Origin: a virus
IMG/VR virus record: IMGVR_UViG_3300044615_000186
Location: 1 to 40,888 of that record
DNA length: 40,888 nucleotides
Strand: one strand, 5' to 3'
Part shown: piece by piece, positions 15,520 to 24,700 of the stretch
How the letters are laid out: the number at the start of each line of letters is the position of its first letter
Position numbering within the stretch: the first letter of the stretch is position 1
The notes under the pieces: model-generated
What the model was told of the DNA's origin: nothing
Databases searched by the model: none
The model's input: the letters and a program-made list of their open reading frames with translations, nothing else
Program-made: the position numbers and the translations under genes

Positions 15520-16464
15520 TTAGTTTAGCATAAGTGATATTGATTTGTCAAACTGGAACTCTAAATTCTTAAGTTCTTCGTCTGGCATATCGCCAATATC
15601 TTTATACTGATTGTTTAGTTTAATAACGGAAACACGACTAGAAAGTTTTTCAACTATTCTATCTTTCATGTTTCCTCCCGCCTCATCATTATCAGCAATA
15701 ACAATAATGTTATTGAAATACTTCTGAAGCAATTCTATTTGTTTGCTTGATACGTTTGCACCAAGTGTTGCGACTGCTGGAAGTCCTACCTGGTCAAGTC
15801 TAATGGCATCAAATGATGATTCCACTACATATACTCTATCAGATTTCTTGACTCTGTGCAAGTTAAAAAGTGTTTTGCTTTTTGGAAGACCTGGCGTATT
15901 CTTAAAATCTTTTCCTTCAATAGATCTACCGACAAACCCAAGTGGTATACCATCTGGACTATGCACTGGAACAGTAACCATATCTTGTTTTTCTGAATAG
16001 CCTAGTGAAAACTTTATACAAGAAGGCTTTTGAATTTTTCTATATGTAAAATAATTTTTTGCTCTTTCAGAAGCAATCAGGTTGTTGTGTAGTCTTTTAA
16101 TAATTAGTTCGTCAAAAGTTTTATACTGCTCTTCTTTTACAAGAGCCTTGTCTATTTCTACAGCAAGATTTGTTACTTTTTCTTTGCTCTTAATAAATCT
16201 AGCAGACTCAAAATATGTTCTACCAGATGTATGCATAACTAGTTCAATTAGGTCTGCAGATTTTTGACAAGAAAAACAAAAGAACATTCCGCTATCTTTT
16301 TGGACTTCGCCTGCTGGAGTTCTATGGTTGTTGTGAAATGGGCAAAAGATCATGAAATCTGCATCAAGTTCAGACTCTACAGTTATACCTGATCCTGTAA
16401 GGACTCGCTTGACTTGTTCTGCGGAATAAAGATTGGATTGGTTCCGTCTATTCCTGCTATCCAT
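15520..16464 (-). CDS. dnaG: DnaG-type DNA primase
   Basis: The 314-residue primase has a CHC2 zinc-binding domain (C41, H44, C63, C66) near FCPFHNNH and FFCFSC. The TOPRIM catalytic core has VVESSFDAIRLD (E215) and IVIADNDEAGG (D258, D260). It is about half the length of bacterial DnaG and lacks an obvious helicase-interaction domain. It would make RNA primers for the polymerase encoded downstream. AAAAGGA precedes the ATG by seven bases. The gene overlaps the upstream hypothetical gene by 82 bases in another frame, which is unusually long. Confidence 0.9.
   Translation of the reverse strand: MDSRNRRNQSNLYSAEQVKRVLTGSGITVESELDADFMIFCPFHNNHRTPAGEVQKDSGMFFCFSCQKSADLIELVMHTSGRTYFESARFIKSKEKVTNLAVEIDKALVKEEQYKTFDELIIKRLHNNLIASERAKNYFTYRKIQKPSCIKFSLGYSEKQDMVTVPVHSPDGIPLGFVGRSIEGKDFKNTPGLPKSKTLFNLHRVKKSDRVYVVESSFDAIRLDQVGLPAVATLGANVSSKQIELLQKYFNNIIVIADNDEAGGNMKDRIVEKLSSRVSVIKLNNQYKDIGDMPDEELKNLEFQFDKSISLMLN
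15522..15530 (-). promoter_or_regulatory. weak extended -10 candidate TGCTAAACT before SSB
   Basis: The minus strand reads TGC-TAAACT about 26 bases upstream of the SSB start. It fits the TGN extension but only the T-A and final T of the hexamer consensus. A separate promoter for a highly demanded SSB would make sense, but this is a weak match. Confidence 0.28.
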
Positions 16465-16736
16465 GTGCTTTTCCTTTTCCCTGCGTAGACTGCCTGTACT
16501 GATAATTCAAATTCAAAAAAGTTCTTAATCTCATTATACCTTATAGTGAAATCTGGGTCAAGATCAATTCTTGGAACATACCCACTAAGTTTCATTTCTG
16601 ATATCAACAATCGTATATACTCATCCTTAAGTCTTCCGATCATCGAATCGTCGTGAATTATTCCATCAAGATAAAACCTTTTGATAGGCTTATGATGATA
16701 GAACGTTGGTGGTAAGTTCTCCCCAGTTTTTGACAT
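16383..16736 (-). CDS. hypothetical protein, leaderless-type start
   Basis: The 117-residue product begins MSKTGENLPPTFYHHKPIKR and has a mixed alpha/beta pattern with charged clusters (DDSMIGRLKDEYIRLLISEM; DLDPDFTIRYNEIKNFFEFE). I do not recognise a family or active site. No Shine-Dalgarno site precedes the ATG at 16734-16736. Instead TATAAT ends five bases before it, which would place a transcript start at or near the ATG. It follows the helicase gene by 12 bases and overlaps the primase start by 82 bases. Its place between helicase and primase suggests a replisome accessory role. Confidence 0.6.
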   Translation of the reverse strand: MSKTGENLPPTFYHHKPIKRFYLDGIIHDDSMIGRLKDEYIRLLISEMKLSGYVPRIDLDPDFTIRYNEIKNFFEFELSVQAVYAGKRKSTWIAGIDGTNPIFIPQNKSSESLQDQV

Positions 16737-16741
16737 ACCAT

Positions 16742-16747
16742 ATTATA
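16742..16747 (-). promoter_or_regulatory. -10 box TATAAT five bases before an ATG
   Basis: The minus strand reads TATAAT-ATGGT-ATG across 16734-16747. The distance fits transcription starting at the ATG of the 117-residue gene, which lacks a ribosome site. It has no TG extension and no clear -35, so it is weaker than the other candidates. Confidence 0.4.
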
Positions 16748-16748
16748 A

Positions 16749-17969
16749 CTACTTATCTTCAAAGTCTTTATACCTGTAATATCCCTTGTCAAAGTCACAC
16801 TGTACCAAGAAGTCTCCCATAAATCCATTACGGTTCTTTCTAAATGCACATTCAATAATATCGCTATTAGTACCACGGCCCAATGCCAGAACCCAGTCGG
16901 CATCATAAGCAATCTGTCTAGACCAGGCTGTTTGACCCAGCGTAGGTACTGTAGACAGATCGTTAACATCATCTGGTGTAGCGGACGAGATGGCAATGAT
17001 AGGAACCTCTTCACCAATAGCCATAAGTTTAAGTTCTCGTGAAAGGTTCTTCATTCGTACCGTTTCATTATCTGACTTCTGATTAGGAGCCATCAATTGT
17101 AAATAGTCAACAATTACAAAGTCAGGCTTGTATTGATCAATCTTTCCACGAAGAACCGAAGGATTAATTTCTCCGCCTTGATCGTTTGATATGATATGAA
17201 ACTCTGGCTTTCCTGCAAGATTTTTTGCATGCCAGTCCTTTAACATATCAATCTCAATCTCTCCATTACTAATCTTGCGGTGTGACCAACGACCTTCTCC
17301 CATAATTGTAAACACACGATTACGAACTTCTGTCTCGCTCATTTCAAGAGAGATTACCATTGGAGACTTTCCCTGCTTCCAAGCCTGAACTGCAAAGTAA
17401 AGGGCAAGCCATGACTTACCAATTCCTGGATATGCAAGGAAGACCCCAAGTTGTCCTGGCATAATTCCTGAAGGAAGATAGTTATCAAACCCTGGAAGTC
17501 CTGTCTTAATTCCAGATAAACCTAACGCCTGCTGCTTCTTTACATTTTCAAAATATGCAATAGCAGACTCAAGATCTGTGACATCAATGTCACGAATTGC
17601 TGCAGTATTCTTTTTTAATTCTGATGTCTTTGTAATTAACTCATTAAGAGCGCCAGTTCCATTGTTGTTTTGGATCTCACTTGCTGCAGACCTAATAATG
17701 TCTTTCAAACTGTCTGTGAGATACTCACCTTGTAACTCTTCAAGGTGATGCTTAGTTGCACCAACCCCAGCAACTGGCTCAAAGTCTCTAAACTTTTCAG
17801 TAACAAGTTCTGCTGGAGGAAGTGATGAATTGTTTTCAAAATAAAGTCTTATAAAATTCCAAATATCGGCATGGGTTCTAAGAAGATTGTCAACGTTTGC
17901 TTGAAGGAGTACGTGAATTTGCTTGTCGTTTAGAACAGCCGTAAGTAGTTTTGCCTCTGTGTTATTCAT
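16749..17969 (-). CDS. dnaB: replicative DNA helicase, DnaB-type
   Basis: The 406-residue protein has a helical N-terminal domain (1-140) and a RecA-like motor domain. Walker A is AYPGIGKS (179-186), the SLEM segment carries E209 (ISLEMSETEV) and Walker B is VIVDYLQLM (285-293). Later core motifs include IIAISSATPDD and an ALGRG segment. It unwinds the fork as a hexameric ring and should work with the primase and polymerase encoded downstream. AAGGAG lies eight bases before the ATG. It overlaps the upstream gene by eight bases. Confidence 0.92.
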   Translation of the reverse strand: MNNTEAKLLTAVLNDKQIHVLLQANVDNLLRTHADIWNFIRLYFENNSSLPPAELVTEKFRDFEPVAGVGATKHHLEELQGEYLTDSLKDIIRSAASEIQNNNGTGALNELITKTSELKKNTAAIRDIDVTDLESAIAYFENVKKQQALGLSGIKTGLPGFDNYLPSGIMPGQLGVFLAYPGIGKSWLALYFAVQAWKQGKSPMVISLEMSETEVRNRVFTIMGEGRWSHRKISNGEIEIDMLKDWHAKNLAGKPEFHIISNDQGGEINPSVLRGKIDQYKPDFVIVDYLQLMAPNQKSDNETVRMKNLSRELKLMAIGEEVPIIAISSATPDDVNDLSTVPTLGQTAWSRQIAYDADWVLALGRGTNSDIIECAFRKNRNGFMGDFLVQCDFDKGYYRYKDFEDK

Positions 17970-18270
17970 TTAGCCACTCCTTTGCCATCCGTCTACGCTC
18001 TGCTCTTTCTTGGTCATCTTTAACTTTATCTTTTTGTGCCTGCAATATTTTTTCTGCGTTATATACAAAGTAGTTCCAGGAAGGATTTTCTGCAACAGAA
18101 AAATAGTACTCAAGTATATCGTAACATCCTGGAAGAGTGTACGACTCTACAAGCGCATCAGAAGCCCACTGCTCTACATTTAAGTTAAGAGATGGCTTTG
18201 ATTCGTACCTTGCGGTATGATACTTGCTGTATCTTGAAAGCAAAGCCATGCGGTCTTTGCGTTCTGCCAT
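17962..18270 (-). CDS. hypothetical protein coupled to helicase
   Basis: The 102-residue product has an aromatic-rich middle (CYDILEYYFSVAENPSWNYF) and a strongly charged C-terminal helix (KDKVKDDQERAERRRMAK). It overlaps the helicase start by eight bases, so it is translationally linked to it. Small proteins placed this way can be helicase loaders or fork accessories; I see no ATPase motif, so that is speculation. GAAGGAT precedes the ATG. Confidence 0.6.
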   Translation of the reverse strand: MAERKDRMALLSRYSKYHTARYESKPSLNLNVEQWASDALVESYTLPGCYDILEYYFSVAENPSWNYFVYNAEKILQAQKDKVKDDQERAERRRMAKEWLNE

Positions 18271-18500
18271 TATCCTTCAGCAGCCTCAGACTGGGCTTCT
18301 AGAATCTTTGCTGTTAGTTTGTCTTCAACAAACTTGTATACACGCTCAAAAGACTGATCCACTGTCTCTCCATTGCGTGAACTATCTACTACGCCAAGGT
18401 CTAATCTTAGTGATTGAAAGTTTCCTAGGTTAAGTGTGTACCCTAGTGTTACGGATACCTTGGTTGGTTCATTTGTTACTACATAATTGCTGTCTGACAT
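18270..18500 (-). CDS. hypothetical protein
   Basis: From the ATG at 18498-18500, with GAAGGG seven bases upstream, the product has 76 residues: MSDSNYVVTNEPTKVSVTLG, a beta-rich region, and then a helix with DQSFERVYKFVEDKLTAKI. An earlier start up to 18581 would add 27 residues but reaches into the upstream regulator gene. It shares one base with the next gene. I do not recognise a domain; the small beta-then-helix pattern gives no function. Confidence 0.58.
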   Translation of the reverse strand: MSDSNYVVTNEPTKVSVTLGYTLNLGNFQSLRLDLGVVDSSRNGETVDQSFERVYKFVEDKLTAKILEAQSEAAEG

Positions 18501-18513
18501 TTTATACCCTTCG

Positions 18514-19056
18514 TTAAATAGACTCATTCCAAATTGGAACAAATCGTCCATCTTCAGTTCTTCTATAAGTAAGTATACCATCGCCCATTCTGCGTGTCAA
18601 CTCTTGTTTGCTTGGCGTAATATCATTAGTTATTAATTTGTCTTTTCTTGGTCTACCAATATGGTATGAAGCAAGTATATCACGAATCTCTCTTACCTGC
18701 GATTCCGAATAATATGACCTTACCTGAAAACCTCTTGCTCCACCCTTTTGAGATCCCGTTGGAAAAGGAATGATTCCCCGTTTCATTAGTGATGGCATAT
18801 ATTTCTTGTGACGATTAACTAAATCAGCAGTCTGCCCAACAGTGTATGCTCTTTCTCTTTTATTTTTAAAATCACTAATTAAACAACTTTCAATCTGATC
18901 TTTATTAATATTGTAAACAGACATTATACCGTTAGAATGATTGTAGTGATGAACTCTAACTAGGTCCCCATTAAGAAACCAAACCTTTTTATTGCCCTGT
19001 ATTACAGGTGACTCATTGTACTTTTCGCTCTCAACTGTTCCCTTTTTAATAGCCAT
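18514..19056 (-). CDS. MerR/excisionase-like DNA-binding protein
   Basis: The 180-residue protein has a winged-helix segment at about 70-125: YTVGQTADLVNRHKKYMPSL, then a wing (KRGIIPFPTG to FQVRSYYSESQVREIRDIL). This resembles MerR/excisionase domains. A GRPRK motif (134-138) follows that looks like an AT-hook. The first 60 residues have a small beta-rich module (VWFLNGDLVRVHHYNHSNGI). CAGGAGGG lies four bases before the ATG. It sits at the entrance to the replication genes, so it could regulate them. Target sites are not visible. Confidence 0.65.
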   Translation of the reverse strand: MAIKKGTVESEKYNESPVIQGNKKVWFLNGDLVRVHHYNHSNGIMSVYNINKDQIESCLISDFKNKRERAYTVGQTADLVNRHKKYMPSLMKRGIIPFPTGSQKGGARGFQVRSYYSESQVREIRDILASYHIGRPRKDKLITNDITPSKQELTRRMGDGILTYRRTEDGRFVPIWNESI

Positions 19057-19193
19057 TGGCCCTCCTGAGAATTACTAGGTGGATGAAAGAATTTTCTCAT
19101 TCCACAGAGAATGCAGTATAGTTCTAGATTATTTATTTCTGTGTACTGACGATCTATAAACATTCTTCCATTACATTTTATACATTTAATCAC
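19002..19193 (-). CDS. small zinc-ribbon protein
   Basis: The 63-residue protein has four cysteines in a zinc-ribbon pattern (C4, C7, C27, C30) with MIKCIKCNGRMFIDRQY and LELYCILCGMRKFFHPP. The start is joined to the stop of the upstream tail gene by an ATGA overlap, and it overlaps the downstream regulator by 55 bases. Similar short ribbons occur in other actinobacteriophages as far as I recall. It marks the switch from tail to replication genes and may bind DNA or RNA polymerase; this is not shown. Confidence 0.68.
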   Translation of the reverse strand: MIKCIKCNGRMFIDRQYTEINNLELYCILCGMRKFFHPPSNSQEGQWLLKREQLRAKSTMSHL

Positions 19194-19636
19194 GAGTTTG
19201 CTATTCCAACTGCTATTATGTTGATACCCATTGTTGTTTCTCCTCCAAGATTAAACTTGACGGTTCCTTCTACCTTTGATGTTGTTATGCTGTTAATAGT
19301 TACTGTAACATCTTTTCCAGAATCATTAACACCTTTGTTAAATGCTGTTGCTGTCACAATTGGAGGATATTGAAATTCTTTTTCAAAAGAATGTGACCAA
19401 GGCAGAGAACTTCCTGCTGCTTGCAAAGAAGAAGGAGAAACCAGTTCATACCCACCAATTACATTTGCTGCGGATGTCTTTGTAGTTTGTGGGCCATTTC
19501 TTTCTGTGTCAACGACAAGATATCCTATTTTAGAAGGTGCAACCTGAGTGTACAACTCGTTAATAGATTGAACAATTTGATAAATATATGTTACATCTAG
19601 CGGTTGACCACGCTCTGGTAAAGGTAAAATTGACAT
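19190..19636 (-). CDS. minor tail/baseplate protein, leaderless-type start
   Basis: The 148-residue product is last in the tail cluster. It has a helical N-terminal segment (LDVTYIYQIVQSINELYTQV), then a beta-rich domain (about 55-148) with PPIVTATAFNKGV and GTVKFNLGG. This pattern is seen in small receptor-binding or tail-tip proteins. There is no ribosome site; TGG-TATAAT ends six bases before the ATG, pointing to leaderless translation. The tail assignment is by position and beta content. Confidence 0.6.
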   Translation of the reverse strand: MSILPLPERGQPLDVTYIYQIVQSINELYTQVAPSKIGYLVVDTERNGPQTTKTSAANVIGGYELVSPSSLQAAGSSLPWSHSFEKEFQYPPIVTATAFNKGVNDSGKDVTVTINSITTSKVEGTVKFNLGGETTMGINIIAVGIANS

Positions 19637-19642
19637 ACTATA

Positions 19643-19651
19643 ATTATACCA
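19643..19651 (-). promoter_or_regulatory. extended -10 promoter TGGTATAAT
   Basis: The minus strand reads TGG-TATAAT, then TATAGT and the ATG at 19634-19636. The six-base spacing puts the expected start of transcription at about the ATG of the 148-residue gene, which has no Shine-Dalgarno site. It lies at the stop codon of the preceding gene. Confidence 0.5.
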
Positions 19652-20072
19652 GACTCACGATTCCAGAATCATAAACCTCTATATCACTGTTAAGTTTTGG
19701 ATTGATCGATGATCTCTGAGCAATTACCCTAACGGACTGTGTGCCGTTTTTTAAAAACGAATAACTTTGTGATCCAGTCGAACCTACATAGGTTGGAACT
19801 GCTCCATCAAAACCCGCAAAAACATCGTATAATATCTGTGTTGAAATTTCACTAGTAGACCAGTTTACAAATATGCTATTTCCAATAACATTTACATCTC
19901 CTGGACCAACCAAAACAGCCTCTGAACCTGTAATAAATATTTTTGAGTATGCTGACTTTCTGTTTTTGTCTTCTGAAACAATTCTAAATCGAACCACTCT
20001 TGCATTCGACGATGTTACTTTTCCAAGCAATTCTTTTTTAATAATAACATTTTTTATTCCTTTGTCTGCCAT
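19644..20072 (-). CDS. minor tail protein with FN3-like fold
   Basis: The 142-residue product starts MADKGIKNVIIKKELLGKVT and is almost entirely beta strands. The pattern VVRFRIVSEDKNRKSAYSKI, then IFVNWSTSEISTQILYDVF and SVRVIAQRSS is typical of a fibronectin-III-like or Ig-like sandwich. It overlaps the preceding tail gene by one base, so the tail proteins are co-translated. It probably decorates the baseplate or tail tip. No enzymatic residues are visible. Confidence 0.6.
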   Translation of the reverse strand: MADKGIKNVIIKKELLGKVTSSNARVVRFRIVSEDKNRKSAYSKIFITGSEAVLVGPGDVNVIGNSIFVNWSTSEISTQILYDVFAGFDGAVPTYVGSTGSQSYSFLKNGTQSVRVIAQRSSINPKLNSDIEVYDSGIVSLV

Positions 20073-21223
20073 TATCCAACATCCAAAGAAAATCTAAACT
20101 CAATATAGTTTGTTGTGTTTGCCGACTTTATGATTGGCTTTGATCCTACACTCTTAATAACAGAGTATCCAGTTAGCCCATAGAGAGAGTTTGTGGATGT
20201 TATATTTTCTAGTCTTACACCATCTAAGCATACATAAAATAAATCTGATGGAGATCCAGCCTCGGTAACACAAGAATATATCTTTGCTGTGGCAACTTCT
20301 CTCCAGTCAAACCCATCTGTCTTTTTTAAATCCTTTAATGCTTTTTTTGAAACAACATATCTATTTAAAGCAAAATTTATTGTTTCTGATGCAGTTCCAG
20401 CAGAGTATGCCTGATCATCAATATCAATTTCTAGTCTGGCATATTCTAGACTTGACCCTATTCCAGGGTGAGAAAACTCTAGCAATATTTTTACATTGTC
20501 TGGAACTGTGTTTGAGTTGGCAACTTTATTAACAACAGAAAATGCAAACCTTAATTCGTCAAGAGGGCTATTTTTTGTGAAGTCTACAGCGGTGTCGTTT
20601 AGCCTTATATAGTTTGACCCAGGCCCAACATGAATGCTTCCTGATTGATCAAGCGTAAGTGTAGAAGAGTTTCCAACCATTGCGATTATGTTATTTAGGA
20701 ATCTACACCTTTCATTTCTTGCTATTCTATCGGACTGAGTAAATATTCTGTTGTCTGCATTTGTTGCAAAAACACCCAAAGTTTGATTTATCACTCCATT
20801 GTCAGAGTCTCCATCTAAAGGCGTATAGACTGGCTCTATCTCTACAGCGGGTGACCCAACAGCCTGATATAGCCAATTATCTGTTTCTGCAAAAGAATAT
20901 ATATTTCTACTATCAAATGAACCAGCAACTGGGTTTCTTGCAGCAGAAAAAACTCCTACCTCAGTTATCTCGTATCTCTCTTCTGTTGGCAATTCTGCTG
21001 TCAATACTACCTTGTCAATACCGTCTTCATTTACAAAGCCTCTGGAAATAATGGGTACACGGAACATCTCAAAATCTAAAGACTGTTTTAGTGAGTAGTT
21101 ACCCAACTGCCCATCAGAAGCCACAGGGTTGGGCCCACAGCCCACAGCAATGTGTGACGCATATGATTGTGTCTGTCCAACAAGATACTTGGCTAAAAGA
21201 TTTTTACCTATATTAGTTATCAT
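20072..21223 (-). CDS. minor tail or tail-tip protein
   Basis: The 383-residue protein begins MITNIGKNLLAKYLVGQTQS, followed by ASHIAVGCGPNP and a beta-rich region with EITEVGVFSA. This opening is shared by many tail-tip and collar-like phage proteins. Later residues are long strands (about 180-380) with SSLEYARLEIDIDDQAYS and DLFYVCLDGVRLE, perhaps a lectin-like jelly roll. GGGAG lies seven bases before the ATG. It is co-translated with its neighbours. It could bind the host receptor, but the tip position is inferred from gene order. Confidence 0.65.
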   Translation of the reverse strand: MITNIGKNLLAKYLVGQTQSYASHIAVGCGPNPVASDGQLGNYSLKQSLDFEMFRVPIISRGFVNEDGIDKVVLTAELPTEERYEITEVGVFSAARNPVAGSFDSRNIYSFAETDNWLYQAVGSPAVEIEPVYTPLDGDSDNGVINQTLGVFATNADNRIFTQSDRIARNERCRFLNNIIAMVGNSSTLTLDQSGSIHVGPGSNYIRLNDTAVDFTKNSPLDELRFAFSVVNKVANSNTVPDNVKILLEFSHPGIGSSLEYARLEIDIDDQAYSAGTASETINFALNRYVVSKKALKDLKKTDGFDWREVATAKIYSCVTEAGSPSDLFYVCLDGVRLENITSTNSLYGLTGYSVIKSVGSKPIIKSANTTNYIEFRFSLDVG

Positions 21224-21795
21224 TAATTGCTCCCAGTATATATTGTATCATTAAAAATATCTCCACTAGAAAGAACCTGAACCTCTGCCTGCTCATTTTC
21301 TTTAACATTGACTAAATTAATAACCAAATCTCCAGTTATGGGGTCTATGTAGACCGACTTACAGTTTGGAGTTTTTGTCCACTTTGTTTTATCTTGCTCA
21401 CCTGGGTTATTTGCTGGTGGAGATATGTCGTATCCAGTTCCACAAACTGGAAGATGGTCAAAAATAGACAAAGATAAAGACTTAAAGTATGAGTCGGATG
21501 ACTGTAGCCTTAAAACGTTGTTTGGGTTATATTGCAAATATAGATCTGTCAAGTTTTTAATTGGTGAGTAAATTACTTTTTGACCATTGACTAAATCGTG
21601 TCTTGATATGACGGCGAGTTCGTATCCACCTATATCTTCAAAAACCAGATCTGTCATTGTCTCAATAGACATAACCTCTTCATCAAAAATAATTAGATCT
21701 GGAGTTGCAATTTTTATCGAAGAGTTATCTGCTTGTACTGTTGGGTCTGGCAATGCTGCTTTTGCATCTACTCCGCCATTAATTGGAATTGACAT
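21223..21795 (-). CDS. hypothetical tail structural protein
   Basis: The 190-residue product is beta-rich and begins MSIPINGGVDAKAALPDPTV. It has IFDEEVMSIETMTDLVFEDI and YELAVISRHDL near the middle. I recognise no named domain. It shares one base with the 1463-residue baseplate protein gene and one with the next gene, so all are made together. GAGGT lies five bases before the ATG. It is probably a baseplate subunit. Confidence 0.58.
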   Translation of the reverse strand: MSIPINGGVDAKAALPDPTVQADNSSIKIATPDLIIFDEEVMSIETMTDLVFEDIGGYELAVISRHDLVNGQKVIYSPIKNLTDLYLQYNPNNVLRLQSSDSYFKSLSLSIFDHLPVCGTGYDISPPANNPGEQDKTKWTKTPNCKSVYIDPITGDLVINLVNVKENEQAEVQVLSSGDIFNDTIYTGSN

Positions 21796-24700
21796 TACAA
21801 TACCTCACTTAAGAATACGGTCATTTCTGGACCATCAGAACTTCTTGAAAACTCAATATTATATACAACAAATCTACTTGCTGTATTTGATGCCATACTT
21901 ATTTCATTTTCTTTATAATCTAAAGTAACTATATCTCCAAGTTGTATTGTTGGTATTGAAAATATTTTAACACCAACAGATTTTCTTGGCTTAGAAGTTT
22001 TTTCAATCATCCACTTCATTAGTCTTGATGCCTCATCTTGTGACTGAATGTACGGTGTTTCTAGTGTAAAGTCTTTTTTGCCATAAGTCATCCTACTAAG
22101 TTTGATGTCCTGGTAGTCTTGCTTAAATTTGAAAGGATTTGAAATTAATTTGTCTGCAACAAACTGTGGATTTGACTCTGTGCTATTATTTTTAAAATAT
22201 TCGTCAACTGTTAAGTTGTTATTGGATTGCTGAGTAAAGGTAATTCCTTGAATTCTTAAATAGTTACCACCTGTCTCATCTAGGTTTAATGCGGTGTCTG
22301 TTGCGTTAAATATTAAAAACTCTGCACCGTAAGATCCTGCACGAAATCCAGAAACAACATAACCCTTTGTCTTATTAAAAGTTGGAGAAATTTTTGCAGT
22401 CAATGCTGGATATGCTTTATCATATTTAAAATTAAACGCTGCTGCTTCTCTCATTATGCTTCCAAACTCCTCAAAGTATATCTTATACTTTGGTGCTTCT
22501 GATGAACCAATACCAGATAGGTAGGTATTCTGTACTAAACCACTTATGGCATATTTTCTAAATGACTCATTTACATCTATATCTTGATCACCAAATACTG
22601 AGTTTACTGGTGCATCTAAAGAAAACGCTGTGTTCTGAGAATAGTTATTTGATAACGCATAAACATTTTCAAACATTGCTCTTGAAGAGCCTCTTGTAAA
22701 TAATGCAAGACTGTTGTATACTGGCAGAGGCTCTATGTCATCAACTGTTTTTATCATCTTTCCATTGATATATAAATAGAATCTACGCACATTTCCTATG
22801 TCTTCATACTCAACTGCTAAATCATATACCGTTGGATTTTCTTCAGCAAACATTCTTGATTGACCAGTAAACCTTCCATCGTCTACTGTAATTTTTGCAA
22901 GACCATCATACAAAACAATTGGCACGGCTTTTCCATTGTTTGATTTTATTTTATAAAAGAAAACATTGCTAACGCTTTGTCTATCTTCTTCTGACAAACT
23001 GTCTAAGCCAAGTGCAGAAATTTCAAAATAATACCCTACATTTGTAGACGTATTTAGCATTACTGCTATGCCAGCAGATCCGCCAGTAACGTTAATATTT
23101 TTATCTGGAGTAGATCCATTAACTACGTAAAGGTTAAACGCTCCGTTTGCAGTTTGTCCTGAGTCCTTACTGCTCTCTATCTTGCCAATAATTCTTAACC
23201 TTGTTCCAAAGTGCTTATACTTTGTATCTGGTAATGACTTATGAACATATGATATAAAATTTCTTGGTTTTTCTTTTGTTGTAAAGTTTGGACCAGTTAT
23301 AGAAAGCGCAGAAGCCTGAACAGAACCTGGCCTTGGCTGTGTGTTAGTTGTTATTTCACCAGCCATTACTGTAGACATAAAATTTTTAATTAGACCAGTT
23401 CTAGAAGATGTTCTTGAAAGTGCGTCAGAAGATATATTGGCATCTGTTGTCTTTCCTGCTGAGCCAAGCGTTGTTGTGGGCAGTGGGGTTTTCTTTTCAA
23501 ACATATATTCTGCAGCCATATAACAACCCTTGACATTATCATCAGACTTCCAATATTCAGATATTCCAGCAGGGTGTGCAACTACTGTAGTGCCAAATTG
23601 TCCACGACCATGCTTTACTACTGGACCATTTTGTAGTTTAATAACTCCAGACTGCTCAAAATATTTTGGTTCAGAATAAATTCTTACAAGACCAGTAGGA
23701 TATATTTTTCCATTAAATGGTAATTTAGAAAAATAATTTTGATAGTCTTCTGTAGAAGTTATCCATACATTTCCAAAACCAGTAACGTTATACTGAACTG
23801 CATCATATCGGATTATTTCTCCTTGCGAATAAAAGTAACCATTATATCTTGTAATCCAGTATGCTGCCTCACCAAGACTAAATGTATTATTTGTAACAAT
23901 GTTATTCTTGACAACTGGAACATCTGCAGAAAGATCAGAGTTAAGTGGAATTGCACTAAGCACATATGATGATTGTGTATTTACCTCATTATTAATCGAT
24001 TTTGTATTTTCTGTTCCAGATACTTCCCATAAAAGAGCAGGTTTGTATGTATAAATTCTTTCATCATCTAAAAGGCTTGCTTGTCTTATAGAGCCAACAG
24101 ACCTTTGTATGTGTCTGACAGTATAGTTAATTACACCGCCATTGTAGACATTGTTTGCTTGTGTGGAGACAGATATAATATTGGCAATCTTTGCTTTATC
24201 AGCAGTTTTATTTTTAATTTCTCTTTCTTCAAACAAGTCATTAGTTCCTTTTAGTTCAAAAGTAGTTGGTCTTTGATCTTTGGTTGGCATAATGTAGTCT
24301 TTGCTCATCATCACAAAGTTATTATATTCATCAAAGAACATTGCCGTTTGAGTTGATATTGCTAAGTCCTGCAAAATCTGTGCAACGCTTTTATCTGGAG
24401 CAACAAAGAAATATGGAATTATTATTTCTTTTTCATTTTCAACTCTTTTGAATGTATAGTTAGAAAACCCAATATGGTCTAGCAACAGGGAAACTGCCGA
24501 ACTGACAGAAACTTCTGTCATCAATATCTGAGGCGCTGTTATAGACTCTAGATACCAGTACAGATCTCGCAATGAAAGAGAGACGGTTTTACTCATAAGA
24601 TCTTGTTTTGGAAATGCATCTGAGTACAGTGTCTTTATTGGAACGTAGTAGTCCCAGCCAGCAACATCTACAATTACTTCATAAAATTTAAACTGAACAT

